From: JBGPIT01 sp041485125
GTDB taxonomy: Bacteria > Desulfobacterota > Binatia > UTPRO1
Length of the DNA: 34,309 nucleotides
Direction: 5' to 3'
Assembly (NCBI GenBank): GCA_041485125.1
Contig: JBGPIT010000010.1
Span: 1-34,309, forward strand
Shown here: positions 14,851 to 22,977 of the stretch, piece by piece
How the letters are laid out: each line of letters opens with the position of its first letter
How positions within the stretch are numbered: position 1 is the first letter of the stretch
The notes under the pieces: model-generated
The model's database searches: none
What the model was told of the DNA's origin: nothing
What the model saw: the letters and a program-made list of their open reading frames with translations, nothing else
Made by a program: the position numbers and the translations under genes

Positions 14851-15331
14851 GGACACCTCCAAGATCCGCCGGCGGGTGCTCTTCGTCTGTCACGCGAACA
14901 CCGGCCGGAGCATCATCGCCGAAGCGCTGCTGAAGAAGATGTTGCGCGATCGCCGCGCGGAGGACATCCTGGTTCGCTCCGGCGGCATCGCGCCGTATGC
15001 CCGCGACTCGAGCCTGGTCTCGCTCGACTCGCGTCTGGTCCTGCGTGACGAGGGCATCGAGATCCCGCCCGACGCCACGTCGTGCGATCTCAAAGCCCAT
15101 CCGGAGCACATCGCCGATGCCGACGTGATCGTGGTGATGACCGCGGCGCAACGGTGTATGCTCGAAGCACAATTCACGGAGGCGGCGGGCAAGGAGGTCG
15201 TCACCTTGCGGGAGCTCGCGGGCGAGGACGGCGACATCGACGATCCCGCGGGGCAAGGCGGGGATTTCTACCAGGCATGCGGAAACGAGATTCGACGTTG
15301 TCTCGAACGAGGGATCGCGCGCCTGATCTGA
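14840..15331 (+). CDS. Low-molecular-weight protein-tyrosine-phosphatase family protein
   Basis: The 163-aa product has the P-loop FVCHANTGRS (nucleophile Cys17, Arg23: C-x5-R) and a distal general-acid loop DIDDPAG (Asp135, Pro136), the two hallmarks of the LMW-PTP/Wzb/YwlE family. The middle is SGGIAPYARDSSL and DLKAHPEHIADADVIVVMT, also family-typical. Substrates can be phosphotyrosine or phosphoarginine proteins; nothing in the context decides. GTG at 14840 overlaps the SDR coding end by 11 nt, indicating coupling. CoA-binding and NUDIX genes follow closely, forming a four-gene unit. An arsenate-reductase role (thioredoxin-coupled ArsC) is less likely because the paired C-terminal cysteines are not positioned for it. 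Confidence 0.85.
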   Translation: MASEDTSKIRRRVLFVCHANTGRSIIAEALLKKMLRDRRAEDILVRSGGIAPYARDSSLVSLDSRLVLRDEGIEIPPDATSCDLKAHPEHIADADVIVVMTAAQRCMLEAQFTEAAGKEVVTLRELAGEDGDIDDPAGQGGDFYQACGNEIRRCLERGIARLI

Positions 15332-15338
15332 GGGTCCG

Positions 15339-15770
15339 GTGAGCCTCGAGTCGTTCCACAATCCCTCCGACGCGGAGATCCGCGACATCCTGGCGCGGCC
15401 GATGACCATCGCCGTCGTCGGCTGCTCGCCCGATCTGGCGCGCGACAGCAATCACATCGCGCGGATCCTGCAAGCGAAGGGGCATCGCGTGATCCCGGTC
15501 AACCCGAGCGTCGGCGCGATCCTCGGCAAGCGTTGCTATCCGTCGCTCTCGGCGATTCCGCAGCGCATCGACATGGTCGACGTGTTCCGCCGCTCCGACG
15601 CGGTGCCGGCAATCGTCGACGAGACGATCGCGGTCGAGGCGCGGGTGCTGTGGCTCCAGCTCGGCGTCGTCCACGAGGACGCGGCGGCACGGGCGCGCGC
15701 CGCGGGTATCACGGTCATCATGGATCGCTGCCCCGCGGTCGAGTACCGCCGGCTCTTTGCGGACGACTGA
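15339..15770 (+). CDS. CoA-binding-domain protein (YccU/CoA_binding_2)
   Basis: The 143-aa single Rossmann domain of the CoA_binding_2 family has TIAVVGCSPDLARDSNHIAR (nucleotide loop), VIPVNPSVGAILGKRCYPSL, DMVDVFRRSDAVPAIVDE and LWLQLGV, with the terminal MDRCPAVEY typical of the family. The biological role is unknown; such proteins bind CoA and resemble the domain of succinyl-CoA synthetase. GTG start at 15339 is 7 nt after the phosphatase stop. It is followed by the NUDIX gene after 10 nt. Together with an acyl-CoA-type SDR this hints at CoA-ester metabolism (inference). Confidence 0.9.
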   Translation: MSLESFHNPSDAEIRDILARPMTIAVVGCSPDLARDSNHIARILQAKGHRVIPVNPSVGAILGKRCYPSLSAIPQRIDMVDVFRRSDAVPAIVDETIAVEARVLWLQLGVVHEDAAARARAAGITVIMDRCPAVEYRRLFADD

Positions 15771-15780
15771 GCGGGCGCGC

Positions 15781-16332
15781 GTGGACGACAAGCGACCGCT
15801 CCACACCTGGAAGCGACTCTCCGCCGACATCGTCTACCGGTGCCGGATCTTCGCGCTGCGCCGCGACCGCAGCCGCTTCTCGCGTGACGAGGCGGAGCAC
15901 GAGTTTCACGTCCTCGAGTCGCCTGATTGGGTGAACATCGTGCCGCTCACACCCGACCAGCGCGTCGTCATGGTGCGCCAGTTCCGTCACGGCATCGCGG
16001 ACTACACGCTCGAGGTCCCGGGCGGGATACTCGACGCGGACGACGAGTCGCCGGCCATCGCGGCGCGACGCGAGATGGTCGAGGAGAGCGGCTACGATTC
16101 CGACCGCATCGAGCGGCTCGGCGTCATTCACCCGAATCCCGCCATCCAAGGCAACCGTTGCCACACCTTCATCGCCTACGACGTGACGCTGCGGCACGTG
16201 CCGACCTTCGACTCGACGGAGGAGACCGAGGTCGTCCTCGTCCCGCTGGCGGAGGTCCCCGCCTTGATCCGCGACGGGCGTATCACGCACGCGCTCGTCG
16301 TGGTTGCCTTTCACTGGCTCGCGTTGCGCTGA
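15781..16332 (+). CDS. NUDIX hydrolase (ADP-ribose-pyrophosphatase-like)
   Basis: The 183-aa protein has a Nudix box: PGGILDADDESPAIAARREM continuing into VEESGY (about 77-103), with the metal-binding REMVEESG intact. The first spacer is one residue longer than the strict G-x5-E. N-terminal WKRLSADIVYRCRIFALRRD and the FRHGIADYTLEVPGG lead-in resemble ADP-ribose diphosphatases of the NudF type. GTG start at 15781 is 10 nt from the upstream gene; an upstream TTG (15757) would overlap it. The gene converges with the histidine kinase, whose stop is 3 nt away. It probably hydrolyses a nucleotide-sugar diphosphate; the substrate is not determined. Confidence 0.88.
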   Translation: MDDKRPLHTWKRLSADIVYRCRIFALRRDRSRFSRDEAEHEFHVLESPDWVNIVPLTPDQRVVMVRQFRHGIADYTLEVPGGILDADDESPAIAARREMVEESGYDSDRIERLGVIHPNPAIQGNRCHTFIAYDVTLRHVPTFDSTEETEVVLVPLAEVPALIRDGRITHALVVVAFHWLALR

Positions 16333-16335
16333 GCG

Positions 16336-17685
16336 CTACGACACCTTGCGGAAGAGTCCCGCCTGGTCGCCCGGCCCGGCCGCCGCGAGTGGGACGCGCA
16401 GGGTGAAGCGCGAGCCGCGACCCGGCTCGCTGTCTACGCTCAGGGTGCCGTCCATCAGCTGCGCCAGACGCGACGAGAGCGAGAGGCCGATGCCGGCGCC
16501 GGGCACGCGCCGGCTGCGATCGTGCACTTGCCGGAAGGGCTCGAAGATCGCCTGGTGCGCCGCCGGCGGAATGCCGATCCCGGTGTCGGTCACCGAAAGC
16601 GCGACGGCGCCGTCGTCGTCGCATTCGGCGACCAGGGAGATCGAGCCCTGCTCCGTGAACTTGACGGCGTTCACGAGGAGGTTCGAGAGGATCTGCTTCA
16701 GACGATCCGGGTCGGCGGCGACCGTTCTGCAGTTGCGCGCGATCGCGTCGCGGAACTCGATGTGGTGGCCCGCGAGCAGCACCTCCATCACGCTGCGGAG
16801 CTCCGTGAAGAGCGGCGCCAGCTCGACCTGGCCGACCTCGACCCGCAAGCGTCCCGCTTCGATGCGCGAGAGGTCGATCAGGTCGTTGATCAGGTGCGAG
16901 AGATCGCTCGCGTTGCGGGTGATCCGGTGCAGGATGTCGCGCTGTGCCGGCTCGAGCGGTCCGAAGGAGTGGTCGAGCAGGAGATCGATGTAGCCGAGGA
17001 CGACGTTGATCGGCGTGCGCAGCTCATGCGAGACGCTGGCGAGAAACTCGTCCTTCTTGACGCCCGCCTCACGCATGAGCCGGTTCATCGCGCGCAGGCT
17101 CTCGGTCTGCTCGTCGATCAACTTGCGGTGCTGCTCGACGAGGTAGGCGCCGACGCACGACACCGCGGCGGCACCGAACACGCAGACGAGGGCGTAGAGC
17201 GTGCCCAAGTCGGTCGCGTGGCCGGAAAGGCCGAACGCCACGACATAGGTCAGAAGGCAGAGCACCGAGACCACCGTCTGCGCGACGACACCCCACGGCA
17301 GCAGCAACGCCGCCGCCGTCAGCATGACGATCGACGGGCCGGCGAGCGCGTAAATCTCGCGCGGCGACATCACCGCGTAGCCGCAGAAGAGCGCGTTCAG
17401 CAGCACGACCGCCGTTGCGGCGATCGCGATGGTCCGCGCCGGCGTCCGCTCGCGTCGCAACACGATCTGCACCACCGCGACGAGCACGAAATCGGCGACG
17501 TAGATCCACGCGACCGGCAGCAAGCCGCCCGGCCGCATGGTCCAGTCGAGGATACCGTTCAGCGCCAGGACGACGACGAGAAGGGCCGAGCCGATCTGTA
17601 GGCGCTGCGCGACGAGCCGCTCCCGGGTGATTGCGGACGACGTGCTTCCAGTGGCTGGCGTGTTCTCTGGTTCCTGACTATGCAT
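16336..17685 (-). CDS. Membrane sensor histidine kinase
   Basis: The 449-aa kinase has about six hydrophobic helices in residues 30-182 and no periplasmic sensor domain. HisKA follows, with SVSHELRTP (phospho-acceptor His220), then the HATPase domain: N-box LSNLLVNAVKFT (about 333-344), G1 DTGIGI (367-372), F-box FEPFRQ and G2 GAGIGLSLS (396-404). It autophosphorylates with ATP and signals to a response regulator, which is not in the window, so it is an orphan kinase. The upstream 157 bp contain five GTGTC boxes, suggesting regulated expression. It converges on the NUDIX gene. The sensed signal is unknown, probably in or at the membrane. Confidence 0.93.
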   Translation of the reverse strand: MHSQEPENTPATGSTSSAITRERLVAQRLQIGSALLVVVLALNGILDWTMRPGGLLPVAWIYVADFVLVAVVQIVLRRERTPARTIAIAATAVVLLNALFCGYAVMSPREIYALAGPSIVMLTAAALLLPWGVVAQTVVSVLCLLTYVVAFGLSGHATDLGTLYALVCVFGAAAVSCVGAYLVEQHRKLIDEQTESLRAMNRLMREAGVKKDEFLASVSHELRTPINVVLGYIDLLLDHSFGPLEPAQRDILHRITRNASDLSHLINDLIDLSRIEAGRLRVEVGQVELAPLFTELRSVMEVLLAGHHIEFRDAIARNCRTVAADPDRLKQILSNLLVNAVKFTEQGSISLVAECDDDGAVALSVTDTGIGIPPAAHQAIFEPFRQVHDRSRRVPGAGIGLSLSSRLAQLMDGTLSVDSEPGRGSRFTLRVPLAAAGPGDQAGLFRKVS

Positions 17686-17711
17686 GCGGGTCCTTGGGGC
17701 GACGTTTTCGG

Positions 17712-17776
17712 CACACGTGTGTCATCGTGTCGCCGGTGTGACACGAGCCGACACGTAATGACGCGGTGATGTGTCA
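17712..17776. promoter_or_regulatory. Cluster of GTGTC/GACAC boxes
   Basis: A perfect CACACGTGTG palindrome (17712-17721) is followed by GTGTC at 17719, 17727 and 17771 and GACAC at 17740 and 17750. CGTGTCG (17726-17732) and CGACACG (17749-17755) form an inverted pair. Several intervals are near one or two helical turns. It lies in the divergent gap between the histidine kinase and a 77-aa gene, so it may be a multi-site operator. Confidence 0.5.
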
Positions 17777-17842
17777 ATGATCCGTGGAGGCAGCAAGAAC
17801 CGTTCCCTGAACCGGCCGGACCGGCAGGTGAAAGGAGGTCAG

Positions 17843-18076
17843 ATGGCGGTGATCCGCCTACCCGAGATCGAGGAGATATTCACGGTCCTCGATCGCTTGG
17901 AGATCTCGCGTGAAGCGGTCGTGATCCCGCTCACCAAGCGCGATCCGGGCAGCGTGCGCGTGCTGCCGGACCGCCGGTTCGAGATCGTCGCGCCGGAGAC
18001 GACTGCGATCGGAGCATGGCTCCCCGAGCTCGAGCGGCAGCTGAAAGATCTGCTCCCCGCCGGCTCGCGCGACTGA
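17843..18076 (+). CDS. Small protein of unknown function
   Basis: The 77-aa product begins MAVIRLPEIEEIFTVLDRLE. A perfect AAAGGAGGT (17831-17839), 3 nt upstream of the ATG, selects this start over in-frame ATG/GTG codons at 17771-17777. The sequence alternates strands and charged helix (EAVVIPLTKRDPGSVRVLPDR, then WLPELERQLKDLLPAG). It has no cysteine, signal or membrane segment and is presumably a cytoplasmic small domain. No family is recognised. It is divergent from the histidine kinase and shares its GTGTC-box gap, so the two may be co-regulated. Confidence 0.7.
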   Translation: MAVIRLPEIEEIFTVLDRLEISREAVVIPLTKRDPGSVRVLPDRRFEIVAPETTAIGAWLPELERQLKDLLPAGSRD

Positions 18077-18085
18077 CGATCGACA

Positions 18086-18102
18086 CCCGCTCGCCGAGCG
18101 GG
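18086..18102. terminator. Hairpin between convergent genes
   Basis: CCCGCTC (18086-18092) and GAGCGGG (18096-18102) form a perfect 7-bp stem with a 3-nt loop. It is in the 32-nt gap between the 77-aa gene and the lipoprotein transpeptidase gene and suits a shared terminator. Confidence 0.45.
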
Positions 18103-18108
18103 GCCCCG

Positions 18109-18729
18109 TCACTCCTCGATGAGGACCGGCGTGTGCAGCGGGATCAGGTCGTAGAGCTCGTTGACGTGCTCGTTCAGCAGCGACACGCAACCCCACGTCC
18201 AGTCGACGCCGCGGACGTTCGCGCTCTCGCGGTCGGTGCCGTGGATGCCGACCGCGCCGCCGAGTCCCGGCTCGCGACCGTCGACGATCGGGACTCGCCC
18301 GTCGCTCAGCGCCATCGCGTAGCGTTGCCGGTCGACGTCGTTCGGATAGCTGAGGAGCATGAACCGCGACCACCGTTCGTGCTCACGCTTCAGAACGATG
18401 CGGTACACGCCTTCGGGCGTGCGCAGGTCGCCCTGATAGGTCTTCGGACCTTGCGGCGCGATACCGAGCACCACCGGATAGACTTTCTCCTGTCGGCCCC
18501 AGTGGTACACGGTCAGCGTGTGCTCCTGCTTGCGGACGACGAGCGCATACTCGCTGCCGCCGGCCCAGGCGAACGACGGTGTCGGGGCGACCTGCGGCGT
18601 TGCCTTCGCGAGGTACAACGTCGGGTCGTAGTACGGCAGATCGGACTTCTTGCCGAAGAGGTTGCATCCGTAGATGAGGGGGACACAGACGGAAAGAACC
18701 GCTGCCGCCCAAGCCACATACCGCCGCAT
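18109..18729 (-). CDS. Lipoprotein L,D-transpeptidase-family protein (YkuD)
   Basis: The 206-aa product has a signal sequence ending LIYGC with lipidation Cys22. A YkuD domain spans about 60-206. Catalytic Cys181 lies in TWGCVSL, and the upstream His163 is in GIHGT. Instead of the SHGCIR motif of the other copy (5547-6521) it has DWTWGCVSLLN, a variant seen in a subfamily with Thr-x-Gly-Cys. Both are probably periplasmic peptidoglycan-modifying enzymes. No LysM is present, so lipid anchoring replaces wall binding. The ATG at 18729 has no clear ribosome site; a TAAGTT -10-like element 8 nt upstream may indicate a leaderless transcript. It is divergent from the flavin reductase gene. Confidence 0.88.
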   Translation of the reverse strand: MRRYVAWAAAVLSVCVPLIYGCNLFGKKSDLPYYDPTLYLAKATPQVAPTPSFAWAGGSEYALVVRKQEHTLTVYHWGRQEKVYPVVLGIAPQGPKTYQGDLRTPEGVYRIVLKREHERWSRFMLLSYPNDVDRQRYAMALSDGRVPIVDGREPGLGGAVGIHGTDRESANVRGVDWTWGCVSLLNEHVNELYDLIPLHTPVLIEE

Positions 18730-18744
18730 GGTGACCGAACTTAT

Positions 18745-18770
18745 TTGCAATAATACGATCTGTATCGCAA
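18745..18770. promoter_or_regulatory. Dyad operator candidate in divergent promoter
   Basis: TTGCAATA (18745-18752) and TATCGCAA (18763-18770) form half-sites TTGCnATA-N10-TATnGCAA. They sit in the 64-nt AT-rich gap between the lipoprotein L,D-transpeptidase and flavin reductase genes, overlapping both likely promoters. The regulator is unknown. Confidence 0.5.
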
Positions 18771-18793
18771 GAGGAAAATTCCACGGAGGAAGA

Positions 18794-19273
18794 ATGGCGT
18801 TCGACCGCAACGAGCTCCGCCGAGTGATGGGCCACTTCGCGACCGGGATCACCGTCGTCACGACCCACGGCCCGGACGGCAAACGCTATGGGCTCACGAT
18901 GAACGCGGTGTGCTCGTTGTCGCTGACGCCGCCGCTGATGCTGATCTGCGTCGACAAGCGGGCCGAAAGCCACCCCGCGTTCCAGCCGGCGCGTGGCTTC
19001 GTCGTCAACATGCTCGACGAGTCGCAGGAGGAGGTCTCGCGGCGCTTTGCCGTCTCGGGCGGGGAGAAGTTCACCGGACTCGCCTGCCGCGACGGGGTGA
19101 CCGGCGCGCCGATCCTGGAGGACGCGCTGGCGTGGGTCGAGTGCCGCGTCATCGAGGTGCACGAGGGCGGCGACCACACCATCTACATCGGCGAGGTCGA
19201 GGACGCCGGCGCTCGCACCGGCGACCCGATCCTCTACTACCGCGGCAAGTACCGCTTTTTGCGCTCGGAGTGA
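18794..19273 (+). CDS. Flavin reductase-like protein (FMN-binding split barrel)
   Basis: The 159-aa protein is of the flavin reductase (HpaC/ActVB-like) domain family. RRVMGHFATGITVVTT, GLTMNAVCSLSLTPPLMLIC, GFVVNMLDE, GAPILEDALAWVECRV and HTIYIGEVEDA-PILYYRGKY are its consecutive blocks. It reduces FMN or FAD with NAD(P)H to feed a flavin monooxygenase, or acts as a flavin-bound oxidoreductase itself; no partner monooxygenase is nearby. The ATG at 18794 follows GGAGGAAGA. The AT-rich divergent promoter with a dyad operator suggests its expression is controlled. Confidence 0.88.
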   Translation: MAFDRNELRRVMGHFATGITVVTTHGPDGKRYGLTMNAVCSLSLTPPLMLICVDKRAESHPAFQPARGFVVNMLDESQEEVSRRFAVSGGEKFTGLACRDGVTGAPILEDALAWVECRVIEVHEGGDHTIYIGEVEDAGARTGDPILYYRGKYRFLRSE

Positions 19274-19280
19274 GCCCGGT

Positions 19281-19302
19281 CGCGCGGCGAAAACGCCGTG
19301 CG
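19281..19302 (+). terminator. Possible terminator hairpin after the flavin reductase
   Basis: CGCGCGGCG (19281-19289) and CGCCGTGCG (19294-19302) pair over 9 bp, with one G-U, around AAAA. It lies 8 nt after the stop and lacks a U-tract. Confidence 0.4.
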
Positions 19303-19361
19303 CCGGTGCGGTTACGGGATTTGCAGTGGGAAACTCGCCGGCGCCGTTGTACAACTCTCGC

Positions 19362-21017
19362 GTGTCTCGACGCTCACCCGACCGGCCGCTGGCCGTCGTG
19401 ATCCTGGCCGCCGGTCGGGGTACCCGGATGCGGTCGGAGCGCGCCAAGGTGCTGCATACCATCGCCGGAACCCCGTTCGTCGTCTCGGTCGTGGAGACGG
19501 CGCTCGGTCTCGAGCCGGAGCGTATCGCGGTGGTGGTCGGCCACGACGCCGGCGAAGTCGAACGCGTCTGCGAGACCCATGTCGCGCGCCGGGGCACGAA
19601 GACGCCGATCACGTACCCGCTTCAAGTCGAGCAGCGTGGCACCGGCGACGCCGTACGAGCCGCGATGCCGGAGCTCGCCGGCTTCTCGGGCGACGTGCTC
19701 ATCCTCTATGGCGACGTCCCGGGCCTTCGCGGCGCGACGCTCCACGCGCTCATCGAGCGCCATCGCGCCGCACATGCGACGCTCTCCCTGCTGACGGCTA
19801 CTTTCGAGACGCCCAAGGGGTATGGCAGAATCCGTCGTGACGAGAACGGCGCGGTGACCGGGATCGTCGAGGAGCGGGATCTCGCTCCGCACGAGCACGA
19901 CATCAAGGAGATCAACCCCGGTATCTACTGCGTCGACGCCGACTTTCTCGCTGCCGCGCTGACGCGTCTCTCCGACGACAATGCGCAGCGGGAGTACTAC
20001 CTGACCGACGTCATCGGCATCGCGGTGCGCGACGGCGCGACGGTCGCGAGCGTGCCCGTTGCCGACGGCAGCGAGGTGGCCGGCATCAACTCACGAGAGG
20101 ACATGGCGATGTTGGATGAACGAGCCCGTCGTGGCTTGGTCGAGAAGTGGATGCGCGCCGGCGTGACCTTCCGCGATCCGTCGACGACGTACCTGGAAGA
20201 GGACGTCACGATCGGCGCCGACAGCGAGATCGGTCCCAACACGCAGATCGGCGGCCGCACCGTGATCGGACGGGGCTGCCGCATCGATGGCACCGCGCTC
20301 CTGCGCGACGTCACGATCGGCGACCGCGTCCACGTCCGCCTCGGCTGCGTCATGACCGAGTGTGAGATCGGCGACGACGCCGTGATCGGTCCCTTCGCGC
20401 ACCTTCGGCCCGGCAGCGTCCTCGGCTCGGCGGTGCACATCGGCAACTTCGTCGAGACCAAGAAGGCCAAGCTCGGGGCCGGCACCAAGGCCAATCACCT
20501 CACGTACCTCGGCGACGTCGAGATCGGCGAGCAGACCAACGTCGGCGCCGGCACGATCACCTGCAACTACGACGGCTTCGCCAAGCACAAGACGGTGATC
20601 GGCAACCGCGTCCAGATCGGCAGCGACACCCAGCTGGTCGCGCCGGTGACGCTCGCCGACGATGTCTACGTCGGCGCCGGCACCACCGTCACCGCCGACG
20701 TGCCGGCCGGCAGTCTCGTGCTCAGCCGTTCGGCGCAACGGAACGTGCCCGGATGGGTGGCGCGTCGCCGCGCCAAAGCCGCCGGGAAGACCGCGACACC
20801 GAAGGCGAGCGAGACCGGCTCGCGCCGCGCCAAGCCGGCCGCGCTGCGGCCGAAGCCCGCCGCGCTCGCGTCGAAGCCGCGCGCATCGGTCACCGCGAAG
20901 CCGACCACACTCACACCCAAAGCGCGCGCCGCCACGGCGAAGCCGCCGGCGCGCCGGAACCCCGCGCCCGCGCTCCGCCAGCGTGCCGGCGCGCAAGGCG
21001 GACGAGGGAAGCGCTGA
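19362..21017 (+). CDS. glmU: Bifunctional GlmU with a C-terminal basic tail
   Basis: GlmU converts glucosamine-1-phosphate to UDP-GlcNAc for peptidoglycan and LPS. The N-terminal pyrophosphorylase has VVILAAGRGTRM, QRGTGDAVR, LYGDVPGL and INPGIYCVD. The C-terminal left-handed beta-helix acetyltransferase has hexapeptide repeats and the site FVETKKAKLGAGTKANHLTYLG with AGTITCNYDG. The catalytic part ends near GWVARRR. An 84-residue Ala/Lys/Pro/Arg-rich tail (about 20763-21014, repeated KPAAL units) follows, which is absent from ordinary GlmU (about 450-460 aa). The start is uncertain: GTG at 19362 is 6 nt after TACAAC and may be leaderless; GTG 19326 is also possible. Its stop overlaps glmS by one base. 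Confidence 0.93.
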   Translation: MSRRSPDRPLAVVILAAGRGTRMRSERAKVLHTIAGTPFVVSVVETALGLEPERIAVVVGHDAGEVERVCETHVARRGTKTPITYPLQVEQRGTGDAVRAAMPELAGFSGDVLILYGDVPGLRGATLHALIERHRAAHATLSLLTATFETPKGYGRIRRDENGAVTGIVEERDLAPHEHDIKEINPGIYCVDADFLAAALTRLSDDNAQREYYLTDVIGIAVRDGATVASVPVADGSEVAGINSREDMAMLDERARRGLVEKWMRAGVTFRDPSTTYLEEDVTIGADSEIGPNTQIGGRTVIGRGCRIDGTALLRDVTIGDRVHVRLGCVMTECEIGDDAVIGPFAHLRPGSVLGSAVHIGNFVETKKAKLGAGTKANHLTYLGDVEIGEQTNVGAGTITCNYDGFAKHKTVIGNRVQIGSDTQLVAPVTLADDVYVGAGTTVTADVPAGSLVLSRSAQRNVPGWVARRRAKAAGKTATPKASETGSRRAKPAALRPKPAALASKPRASVTAKPTTLTPKARAATAKPPARRNPAPALRQRAGAQGGRGKR

Positions 21018-22843
21018 TGTGCGGCATCATTGGATACGTCGGAGACCGTGACTCGAGCTTTCTGCTCCTGCAGGGTCTGAAACGACTCGAGTACCGCGGC
21101 TACGACTCGGCCGGCATCGCGACGTTCCACAACGGCCACATCACCGTGCGCCGCTGCGTCGGCAAGCTCGAGAACCTCGAGAAGCTGCTGCGCGAAGACC
21201 CGATGAGCGGCACGATCGGCATCGGCCACACCCGCTGGGCGACGCACGGCCGTCCGTCGGAGCAGAACGCGCACCCGCATCGCGCCGGCAAGATCGTCGT
21301 CATCCACAACGGCATCATCGAGAACTACCTCGAGCTACGCGCCGCGCTGCAGGCGCGCGGACACCACTTCAGCTCGGAGACCGACACCGAGGTGATCTCG
21401 CACCTCATCGACTCGGGAGTGCAGGCCGGGCTCGGCTTCGTCGCCGCCACGCGCGCCGCCGTCCAGCAGCTCGAGGGCTCGTTCTCGATCGTCGTGATGC
21501 ACGAGGACGACCCCGATCGCCTGGTCGCCGCCAAGAGCGCGACGCCGATCGTGATCGGCCTCGGCGACGGCGAGAACTTCGTCGCGTCGGACATTCCCGC
21601 CATGCTCGACCACACCCGCCGCGTCCTTTTCCTCGAGGACGGCGAGATGGCGGAGGTGACGCGCACCGACGTCACGCTCACCACCTTCGACGGCGCCCCG
21701 GTGATACGTGAGCCGAAGACCGTCACGTGGGATCCCGTCACCGCGCAGAAGGGCGGCTATCGCCACTTCCTCCTGAAGGAGATCCACGAGCAGCCGCAGG
21801 CCATCATCGACACCATGCGCGGCCGCATCCTCCAAGAGCAGGGCGACGTCAGCCTCGACGAGCTCAAGGAAGCGCCGTGGCTCGTCGACGCGCAGCGCAT
21901 CTCGCTCGTCGCCTGCGGCACCGCGTGGCACGCGTGTCTGGTCGGCAAGTACTTCCTCGAGCAGATCGCGCGCATTCCCGCCGACGTCGACTACGGCAGC
22001 GAGTTCCGCTATCGCGACCCCGTCCTCGTCGACGGCACCGTCCTGGTGGTGATCTCGCAGTCGGGCGAGACCGCCGACACGCTCGCCGCGATCGATGCCG
22101 GCCGCGAGCGCGGCGCCAAGGTGCTCGCGATCTGCAACGTCGTCGACTCGAGCATCGCCCGCAAAGCCGATGCGGTCATCTACACCCACGCCGGCCCCGA
22201 GACCTCGGTCGCGAGCACCAAGGCCTTCACGACCCAGCTCACCGTGCTCTACCTGCTCGGCATCTACCTGGCGCGGCGGCGCGGCGTGCTCGACCACGCG
22301 ACGGCTCACGCTTTCATCGCCGACCTCGTCAATCTACCGGCGCTGATCGAGCAGTGTCTCAAGCGCGAGCGCGCGATCGAGAAGATCGCGAAGAAGTACG
22401 GCCACGCGCAGGACTTCCTCTACCTCGGCCGCGGCATCAACTACCCGATCGCGCTCGAGGGTGCCTTGAAGCTGAAGGAGATCTCCTACATCCACGCCGA
22501 GGGCTATGCCGCCGGCGAGATGAAGCACGGCCCGATCGCGCTCATCAACGATGCCGTGCCGGTCGTCGTCCTGCTGCCGAAGGACGCCGTCTACGGGAAG
22601 AGCCTGTCGAACATGAAAGAGGTCGAGTCCCGCGGCGGCCGCATCCTCGCAGTGACCGACAGCCCGTCACCCGATCTCGAGGACATCGCTTGGGAGGTGC
22701 TCCAGGTGCCGACCAGCAATCCCTTGCTGCTCCCGGTGCTACTCACGATCCCGCTCCAGCTGCTCGCGTACTACATCGCGGTCCATCGCGGCACCGACGT
22801 CGATCAGCCGAGGAACCTCGCGAAAAGCGTGACAGTTGAGTAG
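21017..22843 (+). CDS. glmS: Glutamine-fructose-6-phosphate aminotransferase (isomerising)
   Basis: The 608-aa enzyme makes glucosamine-6-phosphate from fructose-6-phosphate and glutamine, the first step toward UDP-GlcNAc. It begins MCGIIGYVG with nucleophile Cys2, a class-II glutamine amidotransferase. GHTRWATHG and HNGIIENY follow, then two SIS domains (SQSGETADT, TSVASTKAFTTQ). It ends in DQPRNLAKSVTVE, the conserved C-terminus with the sugar-site Lys. Full length. The stop/start overlap TGATG with glmU means tight coupling, so the genes form a pathway pair in reverse reaction order. No glmM or glmS ribozyme is visible. Confidence 0.96.
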   Translation: MCGIIGYVGDRDSSFLLLQGLKRLEYRGYDSAGIATFHNGHITVRRCVGKLENLEKLLREDPMSGTIGIGHTRWATHGRPSEQNAHPHRAGKIVVIHNGIIENYLELRAALQARGHHFSSETDTEVISHLIDSGVQAGLGFVAATRAAVQQLEGSFSIVVMHEDDPDRLVAAKSATPIVIGLGDGENFVASDIPAMLDHTRRVLFLEDGEMAEVTRTDVTLTTFDGAPVIREPKTVTWDPVTAQKGGYRHFLLKEIHEQPQAIIDTMRGRILQEQGDVSLDELKEAPWLVDAQRISLVACGTAWHACLVGKYFLEQIARIPADVDYGSEFRYRDPVLVDGTVLVVISQSGETADTLAAIDAGRERGAKVLAICNVVDSSIARKADAVIYTHAGPETSVASTKAFTTQLTVLYLLGIYLARRRGVLDHATAHAFIADLVNLPALIEQCLKRERAIEKIAKKYGHAQDFLYLGRGINYPIALEGALKLKEISYIHAEGYAAGEMKHGPIALINDAVPVVVLLPKDAVYGKSLSNMKEVESRGGRILAVTDSPSPDLEDIAWEVLQVPTSNPLLLPVLLTIPLQLLAYYIAVHRGTDVDQPRNLAKSVTVE

Positions 22844-22855
22844 CCCCCGTGCGCG

Positions 22856-22913
22856 TACCCGCTTTGCGGGTATGCTCCGATGAGCGTCGGCGCGCGAAGT
22901 GAATTCGCGCGCC
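22856..22913. terminator. Tandem hairpins ending glmUS and the F420-type gene
   Basis: TACCCGC (22856-22862) and GCGGGTA (22866-22872) form a 7-bp stem. GGCGCGCGAA (22889-22898) and TTCGCGCGCC (22904-22913) form a perfect 10-bp stem with a 5-nt loop. They lie between convergent genes, so bidirectional termination is likely. Confidence 0.6.
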
Positions 22914-22977
22914 TCCAACCCCGGCCGCCCCCCCACTCTCGCGCTGAACCTAGTACGCCTTCGACCGCGCGGTGTCG

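Noticed and set aside
14840..15331. Arsenate reductase (ArsC) annotation
   Set aside because: The P-loop fits LMW-PTP and the paired resolving cysteines of thioredoxin-type ArsC are not at the expected place; no ars genes are nearby.
21017..21120. glmS ribozyme or riboswitch upstream of glmS
   Set aside because: glmU ends at the glmS start with a one-base overlap, leaving no leader for a ribozyme.
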